Source: Pirellulaceae bacterium (GTDB taxonomy: Bacteria; Planctomycetota; Planctomycetia; Pirellulales; Pirellulaceae). From it: DNA of 35,850 nt. Made by a program: the position numbers and the translations under genes. A model generated the notes under the pieces. The model searched no databases and was not told the DNA's origin. It was given only the letters and a program-made list of their open reading frames with translations. Shown in pieces: positions 8,336 to 16,176 of this stretch (its first letter is position 1; each line of letters opens with the position of its first letter). The stretch is from the NCBI GenBank assembly GCA_028066335.1, contig JALCBQ010000015.1, positions 1 to 35,850 on the forward strand. Reading direction: 5' to 3'.

Positions 8336-8968
8336 ATGAATCGACCAGAGACGAGCCCGGACATTCATTCGTTAATCTCTTTGTTTTACCAACATCAGGA
8401 GGTGTTCGGTAAGACAACAGAGGTTCTGCCGGCTGAACTGCCTACCTATGCGAACTACTTGCTGAACCATCAGGGCCATATGACGGAAACGATGGAACGT
8501 TTTCATCGTGGGCCTGTCACTGTTGCTGTATTAGATCGTAATCATGAAGGAGAATCTTACCAGCGAAAGATTTTATTGGCTCGAAAAGAGGATAAAGGGG
8601 TTGTTCAGTTTGGCATTGTGCGCCTCTATTTGAAATACCTACCAGAAGATGTTCAAACGAAGATATTGGCTGAAGAGAGGCCACTTGGTCGCATATTGAT
8701 AGAGAACGAGGTTTTGCGCAAGGTTGAACTCACCTCACTTTGGAAAATTGAGCCAGGGGATGAGCTCCTCTCTCATTTTCAAAATTGTGGAGATAGAAAA
8801 GAGGCGAAAGAGAAGTCTTGGAATGAATTGACGACTCTCTATGGCCGAACGGCAATGATCTATTGTAATGGCGAACCAGCTATTGAGCTGCTAGAGATTG
8901 CCTCACCCTACTATCAAATCCTTGCCGGGAAAGACATCGGCGGGCAAAATAAAAATAGTGGCAAATAG
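8336..8968 (+). CDS. Chorismate-pyruvate-lyase (UbiC)-like protein
   Basis: A 210-aa protein resembling the chorismate lyase / UbiC-like fold family. Visible signals are GHMTETMERFHRGPVTVAVL (residues 47-66, with the Arg58 region that in UbiC holds the carboxylate), VQFGIVRL (90-97), PLGRILIENEVLRKVEL (116-132) and GRTAMIYCNGEPAIELLEI (170-188). UbiC removes pyruvate from chorismate to give 4-hydroxybenzoate; related proteins make 3-hydroxybenzoate or only bind ligands. Here it lies between the polyprenyl synthase and a flavin oxidoreductase, which would fit an aromatic head group joined to an isoprenoid chain, but no UbiA-type prenyltransferase is in the window. Family assignment is from pattern memory; catalytic activity is unproven. 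Confidence 0.6.
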   Translation: MNRPETSPDIHSLISLFYQHQEVFGKTTEVLPAELPTYANYLLNHQGHMTETMERFHRGPVTVAVLDRNHEGESYQRKILLARKEDKGVVQFGIVRLYLKYLPEDVQTKILAEERPLGRILIENEVLRKVELTSLWKIEPGDELLSHFQNCGDRKEAKEKSWNELTTLYGRTAMIYCNGEPAIELLEIASPYYQILAGKDIGGQNKNSGK

Positions 8969-9121
8969 GCTTAGGTTCGTGAAAATGAAAGGTGTTTTTA
9001 TCGTTTTGGTCATTTGAGCTATAAGTCAACCAGGAAGTTCAGTTGTTAAGACAAAAGGTAAGTCGAGAACCCACGAAATTATTTTAGAAATCATTGGCGC
9101 CGAAGGAGAGATGAAGATCGG

Positions 9122-10384
9122 ATGAGAGAAAACTACGATTGCGTTGTTGTCGGTGGTGGGCCAGGTGGTTGCTCGGCCGCAATTCTATTAGCCAAGTCTG
9201 GGCTATCTGTTTTGTTGGTCGAGAGAGAGGCGGTTCCCCGTTTTCATGTTGGTGAATCACTTATGCCAGAGACCTATTGGGTTTTTGAACGATTAGGTCT
9301 CCTAGAGAAAATGCGCAGTAGTGATTTCATCAAAAAAGAGTCAGTCCAGTTTGTCAGTTCGCGCGGGCGAGAGTCAGCTCCGTTTTTCTTTAAAGAACAT
9401 GACCCAAGAGAATGTTCACAAACCTGGCAAGTCGAACGGGATAAATTCGACGAAATGCTCTTTTTGCATGCTCAGGAAAAAGGGGCCGATTGTTACGACC
9501 AGACCCGTGTTCAAGAAGTCTATTTTGATGAAAAAGAGGATAGCAAAGAGGTTGTCAAAGGGGTCTTGGTAAAACAGAAGGGCAAAGACCCTAGGCGGAT
9601 CACAACAAAGGTCGTCGTCGATGCGACAGGGCAGTCGGCCTTTTTGGCGAATCGGTTCAAGCTGAAGGTTGACAATCCAGAGCTGCGAAATGGAGCGATT
9701 TGGAGTTACTTCCGGGGAGCGGTTCGTGATGAAGGGGCGAATGGTGGGGCGACGATTATCCTCCATACTACTGATAAAGATTCGTGGTTTTGGTTTATTC
9801 CCCTCTCCGATGATATTACAAGTATTGGAGTCGTTGGTGAGATCGACTATCTGACGAAGCGAGAAGGGAGCCCCGAAGAGGTCTTTTATGAGGAACTCGA
9901 AAAGTGCTCGAACCTGAAGGAAAGGCTAACCAATACTGAGGTCGTCGATCGTTTTCGTTTGACCAAAGAGTTCTCCTATACAACTACAAAGCATGCCGGG
10001 GATGGTTGGGTTTTGGTCGGTGATGCATTTGGTTTTTTGGATCCGGTCTATTCTTCGGGCGTCTACTTTGCATTAAAAATGGGTGAAATGGCCGCCGATG
10101 CCATTATTGAAGGGTTTGAAAAAAATGACCTCAGCGGTATGCAGCTAGGTCGTTGGGTAGATGAGTTTAAAGGGGGAATGCACTGGACAAAAAAACTGGT
10201 TGATGTTTTCTATAACACCGATTTCAGTTTTGGGAAATTCATGAAAGAACATTCAGAGCATCGGTCGAATTTGACCGACCTGCTCATTGGCCGGGCCTTT
10301 CATAATAGGGCAGGGGCAATCTTTACCGATTTGGATAAATGGCTCGTCGAGCAGAAATGTCAAAAGCAGAGTATGGATACCTAA
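9122..10384 (+). CDS. FAD-dependent oxidoreductase, halogenase / geranylgeranyl-reductase type
   Basis: A 420-aa flavoprotein. The N-terminal FAD motif is VVVGGGPGGCSAA (8-20) with VGESL at 43-47. A second FAD segment, VLVGDAFGFLDPVYSSG, is near residues 297-313. WFWFIPL near residue 222 recalls the WxWxIP motif of flavin-dependent halogenases, a family that merges with geranylgeranyl-reductase-like and epoxidase-like enzymes. It probably acts on a prenyl or aromatic substrate made by the neighbouring genes, saturating or oxidising it with reduced flavin. True halogenation cannot be claimed: the motif is shared with non-halogenating relatives. The start at ATG 9122 follows GGAGAG at about 9104-9109. 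About 150 bp of featureless DNA separates it from the UbiC-like gene. Confidence 0.75.
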   Translation: MRENYDCVVVGGGPGGCSAAILLAKSGLSVLLVEREAVPRFHVGESLMPETYWVFERLGLLEKMRSSDFIKKESVQFVSSRGRESAPFFFKEHDPRECSQTWQVERDKFDEMLFLHAQEKGADCYDQTRVQEVYFDEKEDSKEVVKGVLVKQKGKDPRRITTKVVVDATGQSAFLANRFKLKVDNPELRNGAIWSYFRGAVRDEGANGGATIILHTTDKDSWFWFIPLSDDITSIGVVGEIDYLTKREGSPEEVFYEELEKCSNLKERLTNTEVVDRFRLTKEFSYTTTKHAGDGWVLVGDAFGFLDPVYSSGVYFALKMGEMAADAIIEGFEKNDLSGMQLGRWVDEFKGGMHWTKKLVDVFYNTDFSFGKFMKEHSEHRSNLTDLLIGRAFHNRAGAIFTDLDKWLVEQKCQKQSMDT

Positions 10385-10579
10385 AAACACTCGCGAGTAT
10401 TAGTAGGTGAAGATAGAATCAAAGGTTTTTTATGTAAAAATACTGGTTATTCAATTTGAAATAGGGTAGACTGTTGGCCTTTCATCTCCTGCCGATTTTC
10501 CCTCTGATGTGTGGCAATCGGTCGGGATGAAGGTAATACTCCACATTTTCATTACATTCTTTCCTTTCCGAGTGAACTC

Positions 10580-10855
10580 ATGAATGGGAACCCCGCCACT
10601 TATGCGATTTGGCTTGCCGTCTTATTGATGATCGGGCTCCACCAAGATGTTTGGAACTGGGATAACGATCGCCTTGTCTTTGGGTTTATGCCCGTCGCTC
10701 TCTTTTATCATGCCTGTTTTTCTGTGGCAGCTGGTATTTTGTGGTTTTTAGCAACGGTCGTTGCTTGGCCAGAAGAATTAGAGGCCCTAGACGCGGAGGC
10801 GGATAGAAATTCGGGGATGGCTGAGGTAGGAACTGAGGGAGGAAAAGAGAGCTAA
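10580..10855 (+). CDS. DUF3311 small membrane protein
   Basis: A 91-aa protein from ATG 10580 (GTG 10511 is an in-frame alternative giving 114 aa). Two membrane segments are visible, AIWLAVLLMIGL and a C-terminal one around ALFYHACFSVAAGILWFLA, joined by HQDVWNWDNDRLVFGFMP, a typical DUF3311 signature. DUF3311 proteins usually sit directly before a sodium/solute symporter, as here: the TAA and the next ATG are separated by one base. It is likely a small accessory subunit of that transporter. The charged tail is acidic. Confidence 0.7.
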   Translation: MNGNPATYAIWLAVLLMIGLHQDVWNWDNDRLVFGFMPVALFYHACFSVAAGILWFLATVVAWPEELEALDAEADRNSGMAEVGTEGGKES

Positions 10856-10856
10856 A

Positions 10857-12920
10857 ATGATTCAAATTGGTATTATCTCAGTCTATTTGACATTGTTGCT
10901 GGGGCTCGGCCTTTTTACAAAGCGTCTCTTTCGAGGAACGAGTAAAGACTATCAGTTGGCTAGTAGTAGTATTGGCCCTTTTTTGTTGTTAATGTCGGTC
11001 TTTGGAACGACGATGACCGCCTTTGCATTGGTCGGTTCGACTGGTGAATCTTATAAAGAAGGGGTTGGCGTATACGGTTTGTTGGCCTCCAGTAGTGGCC
11101 TTATTCACTCCCTCTGCTTCTTTCTCATTGGAGTAAAAGTCTGGTCATTAGGGAAGAGACATGGTTATTCAACGCAGATTCAGCTTTTTCGAGACCGGTT
11201 GGAAAGTGACAAAATCGGGCTGATTCTTTTCCCGGTCCTTGTCGGATTAATTATTCCTTACCTTTTAATTGGTGTTATGTCCTCGGGTGCAGTGATCAAT
11301 GGTGTTACCGAAGGGGCATTTACAACGTGGTTTGCCACTTCAGATTACGGTGTGCCGACCTGGCTTGGGTCTTTGGTCGTTTGTGGAGTCGTTTTACTTT
11401 ATGTCTTCTACGGCGGTATGCGTGGGACTGCGTGGGCAAACGCTTTTCAAACGATGGTCTTTATGGTCTTGGGGGTTGTCACTTTTGTTTTTATCGCGAA
11501 TAAAATTGGTGAGGCAGCAAATCCAGATTCGTCCGGTTTTTTCGACAACCTTCGTGCGGCAAGTGAACAAGTTCTCGAAAAAAATCCCTCTCGTCTCAAA
11601 AGGACGACTGACGAAAAAGATGCCAATAAATATAAAGATCTCTACAAAAAATGGGAGACTCTTGCCCATTACAACTGGGCTGTTAAAAACAAGGGTCTGG
11701 TATTCACACCAGAACAGGCCGAGGCAGTCAAAAAAGCTCAAGAGAATTTTCCAAAGAAAACGGTTCCAAATTACGAGATGGTCGTCGCTGCTGGTTATGC
11801 GGCAGAAAATGGCCTCATTGACCTTACTGACGAAGAAAAAAGAATCGCTCTTTTCGTACAAGATGACCGGGCCTTTGATCCTGCGAAAGATCCCCTTGTT
11901 GATGGAGAGGGAACGCCGTTACCACTAGGGGCTTATCCTAGAATCCCGGGTATTGAAACGGAAAAATCGTTGAAAATTTTTGCCGACAGAATTGGCCATC
12001 CAGATGCGTTATTAGATGAAAACGACCCGGCCAAAGGGAAGAAATGGTCTCGAAAGCAGGCGGTGGGAATATACAAAGCAGGAAATTGGGCACCAGAAAA
12101 ACCACATCCGATTTCGCAGTTGAAATTTTTGACCTACTTTTTCATTCCCCTTTCGGTGGGAATGTTCCCTCACCTTTTCCAACACTGGCTTACGGCGAGG
12201 CGTGGCGGTAACTTCAAACTTGTGGTCGTTGCCCATCCGATCTTTATTATGATCGTTTGGGTTCCTTGTGTCTTAATTGGTGTTTGGGCGACGAGCGCGG
12301 TTATTGATGGTCGCCCCGTCATTCCACCACAGTTCCCACCGAACGTCGTTTTGGCAAAGTTGGTTAAAGACATGACAACCCCTGTCCTCGGTGGTTTTTT
12401 AACCGCTGGAATTCTCGCGGCGATCATGTCGTCCCTCGATAGCCAGTTTTTATGCATTGGAACGATCTTCACCAATGATATCGTTGTTCATTACTTTGGT
12501 GGACGAAAAATCTCTGATAAGCAAAAGCTTTGGTTAACTCGTAGCTTTATCATTGGTATTGTTATAATAACCTACCTCTTTTCATTGGCAGAGCCGAGGC
12601 GTGTCTTTCAAATGGGGGTATGGTGTTTTAGTGGTTTTTCGGCCCTTTTCCCCCTTGTCTTTGCTGCCCTGTATTGGCGTAAATTGACAAAAATGGGTGC
12701 CTATGCGGCCGTACTGGGGGCAATTACCAGCTGGTGCTACCTTTTCTACCAGTCTGATTTTGGGAACAATCCTCATTATGAAGTTGAACTGGCTCCGGGT
12801 TGGGGTGTTATGCCTGTTGTGGCAATGATTGCAACTTCGATCGTTTTGATGGTCGCCGTTTCGTTAGTTACCCGCCCCCCTTCAAAGGAGACTTTAGACA
12901 AGTTTTTCCCCAAGGGATAA
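10857..12920 (+). CDS. Sodium/solute symporter (SSS family) with long inserted loop
   Basis: A 687-aa inner-membrane transporter of the SSS family (sodium-coupled uptake of an organic solute). Many hydrophobic helices are seen from residue 1, including LLLMSVFGTTMTAFALVGST near residues 41-60 and LGGFLTAGILAAIMSSLDSQ near residue 510, the latter typical of SSS transporters. Between about residues 218 and 415 lies a hydrophilic, Lys/Glu/Pro-rich insert of almost 200 residues, much longer than the loop at this place in PutP or PanF relatives. Transport resumes with ISQLKFLTYFFIPLSVGMFPHLFQHWL. Translation is probably coupled to the DUF3311 gene (1-bp gap). The substrate cannot be read from sequence. 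Confidence 0.85.
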   Translation: MIQIGIISVYLTLLLGLGLFTKRLFRGTSKDYQLASSSIGPFLLLMSVFGTTMTAFALVGSTGESYKEGVGVYGLLASSSGLIHSLCFFLIGVKVWSLGKRHGYSTQIQLFRDRLESDKIGLILFPVLVGLIIPYLLIGVMSSGAVINGVTEGAFTTWFATSDYGVPTWLGSLVVCGVVLLYVFYGGMRGTAWANAFQTMVFMVLGVVTFVFIANKIGEAANPDSSGFFDNLRAASEQVLEKNPSRLKRTTDEKDANKYKDLYKKWETLAHYNWAVKNKGLVFTPEQAEAVKKAQENFPKKTVPNYEMVVAAGYAAENGLIDLTDEEKRIALFVQDDRAFDPAKDPLVDGEGTPLPLGAYPRIPGIETEKSLKIFADRIGHPDALLDENDPAKGKKWSRKQAVGIYKAGNWAPEKPHPISQLKFLTYFFIPLSVGMFPHLFQHWLTARRGGNFKLVVVAHPIFIMIVWVPCVLIGVWATSAVIDGRPVIPPQFPPNVVLAKLVKDMTTPVLGGFLTAGILAAIMSSLDSQFLCIGTIFTNDIVVHYFGGRKISDKQKLWLTRSFIIGIVIITYLFSLAEPRRVFQMGVWCFSGFSALFPLVFAALYWRKLTKMGAYAAVLGAITSWCYLFYQSDFGNNPHYEVELAPGWGVMPVVAMIATSIVLMVAVSLVTRPPSKETLDKFFPKG

Positions 12921-12961
12921 GGTTATTGGTGAATTTCTTTACCAAGAGAGAGAAAAACTTC

Positions 12962-12989
12962 TTGTCGGGGGGCAAAGTTCTGCTAGAAT
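12962..12989 (+). promoter_or_regulatory. Predicted promoter for rpsR
   Basis: TTGTCG (12962-12967), a 16-nt spacer and TAGAAT (12984-12989). Start near 12996, giving a leader of about 100 nt. I see no S6:S18-binding leader motif. Confidence 0.45.
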
Positions 12990-13095
12990 TTGTCGTTTGC
13001 CCTTCAGGGAAAGTTGGTTTTTTGATCCCTTTAATGGCAATTTAGAACGAAGTTCTCTAATTTAGTAAAAAAGATATTCGCTGAGACAGTCAAGT

Positions 13096-13371
13096 ATGAG
13101 AAAACCAAGTCAACGAAACACCCGTTTTCGAAAAAGAGCTAAGGCCAAAGTCCGACGTGCAAAACACGATCCTATCTTCATTGATGGTGAGCGTCCACGT
13201 CCTATGTATGTCGATTACAAAGATATCGATCTCCTCAAAAAATTGGTTAATCGACATGGCAAGATTGTCGGTCGTCGTAAAACTGGTTGTGGTGCTATTA
13301 GTCAACATGCCGTTTCATCAGCGATCAAGCGGGCCCGATTTATGGCCCTTCTGCCATACGTTGGTGAATAG
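13096..13371 (+). CDS. rpsR: Small-subunit ribosomal protein bS18
   Basis: A 91-aa basic protein. The C-terminal half carries the bS18 signature: [19 protein letters not shown], then [20 protein letters not shown] and [11 protein letters not shown]. bS18 binds 16S rRNA and bS6 on the platform of the 30S subunit. Usually rpsR sits with rpsF and rplI; here it is alone, with its own predicted promoter and downstream terminators. The stop region is tandemly repeated: GAATAGTTAA occurs at 13366-13375 and again at 13380-13389. Confidence 0.95.
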   Translation: MRKPSQRNTRFRKRAKAKVRRAKHDPIFIDGERPRPMYVDYKDIDLLKKLVNRHGKIVGRRKTGCGAISQHAVSSAIKRARFMALLPYVGE

Positions 13372-13390
13372 TTAAGAATGAATAGTTAAT

Positions 13391-13412
13391 AAAGGGCTTG
13401 GAATCCCTTTTC
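13391..13412 (+). terminator. Weak terminator-like hairpin after rpsR
   Basis: AAAGGG (13391-13396), an 8-nt loop and CCCTTT (13405-13410) followed by T. The stem is only 6 bp. Confidence 0.35.
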
Positions 13413-13540
13413 GGTGATTTTTCTGGCCATCATCTGCTAAAAAGCTCGGTTGCAGATCGCCATTTTTAGGAACGGTTAAACGGTCACCCTTTTATAAAGT
13501 GTTCGGCCGCATCTCCTGAAACCAACTAAATACAAAAATA

Positions 13541-13567
13541 AAAACCTGCTCTTAGAGCAGGTTTTTT
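13541..13567 (+). terminator. Rho-independent terminator
   Basis: Perfect 11-bp stem AAAACCTGCTC (13541-13551) and GAGCAGGTTTT (13555-13565) around loop TTA, with a run of T to 13567. It separates rpsR from the thioesterase gene. Confidence 0.85.
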
Positions 13568-13768
13568 TGTCGCTTTATCACTTGATCTCCTTCCCATGTT
13601 GGTTCTGACTGCTCTATTTTTTAGAGTAATACCGAGACGAGTTAGGTGACCTTTTCGAAAAAGGCTGGTTGTTTTTCCGGTCGATTATGTTCCAATAAAC
13701 GTAAGAAAAAGGGGCAATCGCTAGTTATTGCCTTTACTCCAATTGGTCTAGAATACAAAGCCATTATC

Positions 13769-14266
13769 GTGTCTGATACCTCAGTCGACTACCTGGTAAA
13801 ACGACGGGTTGAGTTTCGTGATACCGACGCAGCTGGAATTATGCATTTTTCGACCTTTTTTACTTATATGGAAGAGGTCGAACATGAGTTTTTACGTAGC
13901 CGAGGCCTGAGTGTTGTTCTTCCAGATAGAGATAGCGACGAAAGTCAAGAAGGGGCTAAAATCAGTTGGCCACGCGTTGCCGCAAAATGCGATTATCAAA
14001 GAGCGGCAAAGTTTGAAGAGATATTGGTTATTGAGATTTCTATTAAAAACATCGGCCGGACAAGTATTACCTACCAGTTCCAGTTTTTTGCAGAGAATGA
14101 GGGGGATCGTAAGGCAGATCAGAAAGAGCAGAAGGGTGGAGCAGAAGAACGGCCCCTGTTAGCGACGGGCGAGCTTACTGCTGTTTGTTGTCGGATTCTC
14201 CCCGGCAAGCGGCCACAAAAAATAACGATTCCAAAAGAGTTTAGAGAGAAGCTTTTAGGGAACTGA
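13769..14266 (+). CDS. Hotdog-fold acyl-CoA thioesterase (YbgC/4HBT-like)
   Basis: A hotdog thioesterase, 165 aa from GTG 13769. The family signature is VEFRDTDAAGIMHFSTFFTY, with the catalytic Asp in DTDAAG, followed by MEEVEHEFLRSRGL; the end of the domain includes the RTSITYQFQFF strand. It hydrolyses an acyl-CoA or acyl-ACP. The frame stays open upstream to GTG 13646 (206 aa), but the extra residues are basic and unlike the family. A possible -10 TAGAAT at 13749-13754 would place transcription just before 13769, so the shorter start is preferred. The gene ends in TGA, rare in this window. The next gene, a prenyltransferase-beta homologue, follows after 77 bp. Confidence 0.8.
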   Translation: MSDTSVDYLVKRRVEFRDTDAAGIMHFSTFFTYMEEVEHEFLRSRGLSVVLPDRDSDESQEGAKISWPRVAAKCDYQRAAKFEEILVIEISIKNIGRTSITYQFQFFAENEGDRKADQKEQKGGAEERPLLATGELTAVCCRILPGKRPQKITIPKEFREKLLGN

Positions 14267-14343
14267 TCCTCTTATTCTTTATGTTTGACGATGTTTACCA
14301 TTGCCATGGTGGCAGGTCATATTGAAATATTTATTGGTAAACG

Positions 14344-15294
14344 ATGTCTGGTTATCTTGCCCAACTTACGATTGAGCTTGCAACTGGTATCGAAGCGGTT
14401 CCGTTATCGTTTCGAAAGGTTCAGACAGATTTTTTCCTTTCGCGGCAAAATCAAGATGGAGCCTTTGTCGATCGGGAAGGGAAGGGCGATCTCTATTACA
14501 CCTCATTTGCTCTACGAGCCCTCGCCATTTTGGGAGAACTAGAGGGTGAAGTTGCTGAAAAGACCGCCTACTATTTACGAAGTTCTTTGGGCAAACAGAC
14601 ACATGTGGTCGACTTTTTTTCGTTGATTTATAGCGGTTTTTTATTGGAGGCCTCTTCAGGGATTGATGTCTTTTCAGGGGCAAAAAAAGGGTGGCAAACA
14701 GCGATTGCCACCTGGCTAGAGAATTTAAAACGGCCAGATGGCGGGTACGCCAAGGCGACCGTCGGATCGGCAGGGAGTACTTACCACACGTTTTTAGTTT
14801 TGCTTTGTCTTGAATTATTGAATCAACCCGTTCAAAACCCTCCGTCGATTTTAAAATTTTTAGAGGCTCAAGAAGATCCCTCAGGAGGCTATCGGGAAAT
14901 TCGTGTCAGTACCCGTGCAGGGACGAATCCAACTGCGGCGGCAATAGCGGTCTATGAGATGCTCTTTTCTCTTACGGGGCCGATCAAAACAAACACGGCG
15001 CAGTTTTTGTTAGAAATGGAGACGGACGAGGGGGGGCTTCGTGCCAATACAAGAATTCCAATCGCTGACTTGTTAAGTACGTTTACAGGGGCTTTGACCC
15101 TTGCACGGGTCGACGCATGGCATGAGCTTGAGGTCGATCGGTTAGAAGGATTTCTCAGCGACCTTGCTCAGCCTACAGGTGGATTTATTGCAGCACACTG
15201 GGATACAACAGAAGATGTCGAGTATTCTTTTTACGGGTTAGCGACGATGGCATTGATTGCTTATCAGCAGAACCGATCCTCGTCTCCTTCGTAG
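14344..15294 (+). CDS. Protein-prenyltransferase beta-subunit-like (alpha/alpha-toroid) protein
   Basis: A 316-aa protein of the terpenoid cyclase/prenyltransferase (alpha-alpha toroid) fold. Repeated helix-turn motifs carry Gly-rich turns: SRQNQDGAF, KRPDGGYA, DPSGGYRE, ETDEGGLRA and QPTGGFIA, as in farnesyl/geranylgeranyl transferase beta subunits. Near the C-terminus, D291-V-E293-Y-S-F aligns with the zinc-ligand segment D-x-C-Y-S of FTase/RabGGTase beta, but the Cys is Glu here, and the protein ends before the region of the third ligand (His). A canonical zinc-dependent cysteine prenyltransferase is therefore unlikely. It may bind or modify an isoprenoid related to the block at 4143-10384. 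Fold is well supported; function is open. Confidence 0.7.
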   Translation: MSGYLAQLTIELATGIEAVPLSFRKVQTDFFLSRQNQDGAFVDREGKGDLYYTSFALRALAILGELEGEVAEKTAYYLRSSLGKQTHVVDFFSLIYSGFLLEASSGIDVFSGAKKGWQTAIATWLENLKRPDGGYAKATVGSAGSTYHTFLVLLCLELLNQPVQNPPSILKFLEAQEDPSGGYREIRVSTRAGTNPTAAAIAVYEMLFSLTGPIKTNTAQFLLEMETDEGGLRANTRIPIADLLSTFTGALTLARVDAWHELEVDRLEGFLSDLAQPTGGFIAAHWDTTEDVEYSFYGLATMALIAYQQNRSSSPS

Positions 15295-15311
15295 CTCTCC
15301 GTTGAGAGTTC

Positions 15312-15339
15312 TTGGTTCTGGAAAATTGATTGATATAAT
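15312..15339 (+). promoter_or_regulatory. Predicted promoter for the ABC exporter genes
   Basis: TTGGTT (15312-15317), a 16-nt spacer and a perfect TATAAT (15334-15339), about 75 nt before the ATPase start codon. Confidence 0.55.
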
Positions 15340-15412
15340 AGGCGAACGTCGACAGCTGCCATGAATTTGGCGAGCCAAAACAATTTTTTTCTCTTTAACG
15401 AATTGTTGTGTA

Positions 15413-16102
15413 ATGACAACCTCTCTTTCAGCGACTGATCTTTGTAAAAGTTATCCTTTACCGGCTGGTGAACTTTCGATCCTAAAAGGGGCGAACTTGA
15501 GGCTCTCGTCGGGAGAAAACTGCGCAATTGTCGGGCCGAGTGGTTCAGGGAAAAGTACATTGCTACATCTTCTTGGTGGCCTAGATGAACCGACTTCGGG
15601 CGAGGTTTTACTGGATTCGGTAGATATCTATTCCTTGAGCGAGCGAGAAAAGGGCGATTTTCGTGGTCGTGAGATCGGTTTTATCTTTCAGGAACACCAT
15701 CTTTTGCCGCAGCTAAATGTTTTGGAAAATGTCCTTGTCCCGTTATTGGCGACAGAAAAAAATGCTAGCTCGTCGACCGATCGGGCAAAAACATTACTCG
15801 ATCGAGTCGGTCTTGGCGATCGCCTGGCCCACCGTCCGGCAGAGCTATCAGGAGGAGAACGTGAAAGGGTCGCTGTGGCTAGAGCGCTAATTCGATCGCC
15901 AAAATTGTTACTTGCTGATGAACCGACAGGAAACCTTGATCCTAAAAATGCGAGTATGGTTGGTGAGCTCCTTTTAAGTCTTCAAAAGGAGGAAAAGGCA
16001 ATACTAGTCGTTGTTACTCATAACCTCTCTTTAGCGAAAGAGCTCGATGCCGTTTATCGCCTTGATGAAGGGCAACTAACAAAGCAAGCTACATCGGTTT
16101 AG
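15413..16102 (+). CDS. ABC transporter ATPase, LolD/MacB type
   Basis: A 229-aa nucleotide-binding subunit. Walker A G41PSGSGKST49, Q-loop Q94, signature L146SGGE150, Walker B LLLADE (166-171) and the H-loop His204 are all intact. The ADEPTGNLD segment and overall length are typical of the LolD/FtsE/MacB group that powers FtsX-type permeases. The next gene, 74 bp on, is such a permease, so the two form one transporter that moves or extracts lipoprotein, lipid or peptide substrates rather than importing solutes. Cytoplasmic, membrane-associated. Confidence 0.9.
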   Translation: MTTSLSATDLCKSYPLPAGELSILKGANLRLSSGENCAIVGPSGSGKSTLLHLLGGLDEPTSGEVLLDSVDIYSLSEREKGDFRGREIGFIFQEHHLLPQLNVLENVLVPLLATEKNASSSTDRAKTLLDRVGLGDRLAHRPAELSGGERERVAVARALIRSPKLLLADEPTGNLDPKNASMVGELLLSLQKEEKAILVVVTHNLSLAKELDAVYRLDEGQLTKQATSV

Positions 16103-16176
16103 GGGGACGCCATAAACGTTTGCGATGTGTTTTATTATTTGTGTCGTTTTAAAGGTGGCCAACAGAAAGTAGTGTT

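Noticed and set aside
9122-10384. Calling the flavoprotein a tryptophan halogenase
   Set aside because: The FAD and W-W-IP motifs are shared with geranylgeranyl-reductase-like relatives, and the neighbours suggest isoprenoid chemistry.
11299-11928. A 209-codon open frame in another forward frame inside the symporter gene
   Set aside because: It overlaps the well-supported symporter, is open only because the inserted loop is A-rich, and shows no family-like sequence.
12990-13095. S6:S18-binding leader motif before rpsR
   Set aside because: The characteristic hairpin with a CCG bulge was not found, and rpsF is not adjacent.
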